The notes beneath the pieces are model-generated. The model ran no database searches and was not told the DNA's origin. It saw only the letters and a program-made list of their open reading frames with translations. From Leadbetterella sp035299025 (GTDB lineage Bacteria > Bacteroidota > Bacteroidia > Cytophagales > Spirosomataceae), in NCBI GenBank assembly GCA_035299025.1, contig DATGXK010000007.1, forward strand, positions 1,364,001-1,428,000: a DNA stretch of 64,000 nucleotides, read 5' to 3'. Each line of letters starts with the position of its first letter. Positions within the stretch are counted from its first letter, which is position 1. The position numbers were made by a program, and so were the translations under genes. Of the stretch, positions 63,741 through 64,000 are shown in pieces.

Positions 63741-63824
63741 TTATTTATCCTACTAATCTCATAGAGTTTATATGGTAAATACAATCAAAAAAACGAAATA
63801 GATTAAAAATATTATATAATTTAA

Positions 63825-64000
63825 TTAAATAATGAAACTTTCACCCTCTTGAGCAAGGTATGTATTCGCAAATACAGACTGGGCCTCTGTGAGGAACTGG
63901 TCGACTGTTTTGTAGCGAGAAGAGAAATGACCAATGACCAGAATCTTTGCCTTGGCGGCCTTGGCTATAGAGGCTGCTTGAATAGCTGTGGAATGAAAAG
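63825..64000 (-). CDS. rnz: Ribonuclease Z (5' part outside window)
   Basis: The last 58 codons of a gene running in from the right edge. The translation starts FHSTAIQAASIAKAAKAKIL, continues VIGHFSSRYKTV and ends GESFII. The HSTA and HFSSRY blocks are the C-terminal metal-binding and substrate signature of RNase Z, which trims the 3' ends of tRNA precursors. It is not in the sir operon: a promoter box for sir lies between them. Confidence 0.88.
   Translation of the reverse strand, partial: FHSTAIQAASIAKAAKAKILVIGHFSSRYKTVDQFLTEAQSVFANTYLAQEGESFII

Overview
The window reads as a chromosomal segment of a Bacteroidota bacterium, most likely of the Cytophagales. The evidence is the moderately AT-rich base composition, promoters with the Bacteroidota-type -7 box (TAnnTTTG) close to many start codons, families typical of the phylum (DUF3822, DUF1080, long L25/CTC, VPS10/BNR and ELWxTDGT-repeat secreted proteins) and the virtual absence of strong Shine-Dalgarno sequences. 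The lineage is inferred from gene content only. No rRNA, tRNA, CRISPR array or intact insertion sequence was seen.

Layout. 1-12.9 kb is housekeeping: recA (cut by the left edge), a DUF1080 protein, a DEAD-box helicase/DUF1801/NUDIX/DUF3822 run, prs-rplY, a sirtuin, topA and aconitase. 13-22.2 kb holds cell-envelope and secreted proteins: a serine hydrolase lipoprotein, a small lipoprotein with a repeated NPAHGQPGHDC motif, a fused transporter-like/spermidine-synthase membrane protein, a large BNR/VPS10 protein and a propeller lipoprotein. 22.4-27.2 kb is a compact five-gene operon around a tyrosinase, with a CPxC membrane protein, a haem c lipoprotein and an isonitrile-hydratase-like DJ-1 protein.

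27.2-33.6 kb is accessory DNA: an AlkZ-like winged-helix protein, a secreted orphan, a decayed DUF885 gene, three copies of a ~48-bp intergenic element, and a tightly coupled AAA ATPase/subtilase pair behind an operator-like palindrome. 33.6-41.6 kb encodes two very large divergently transcribed secreted repeat proteins that share a C-terminal domain. 41.6-42.3 kb is non-coding and carries two unrelated tandem repeats (42-bp and 56-bp units).

42.4-51.5 kb is a peptide production and export cluster: XRE regulator, VKOR-thioredoxin disulfide-forming enzyme, a 70-residue double-glycine-leader peptide with four core cysteines, a WG-repeat protein, a C39-peptidase ABC exporter, a HlyD adaptor and a TolC channel. 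Together they could oxidise, trim and export the peptide. The C39 domain carries an in-frame insertion made from a palindromic repeat.

51.5-63.8 kb is nitrogen and sulfur assimilation on the minus strand: gltB-gltD, and the operon sir-cobA-cysH-cysD-cysN (sulfate to APS to sulfite to sulfide, with the methyltransferase supplying the sirohaem precursor). The right edge cuts RNase Z.
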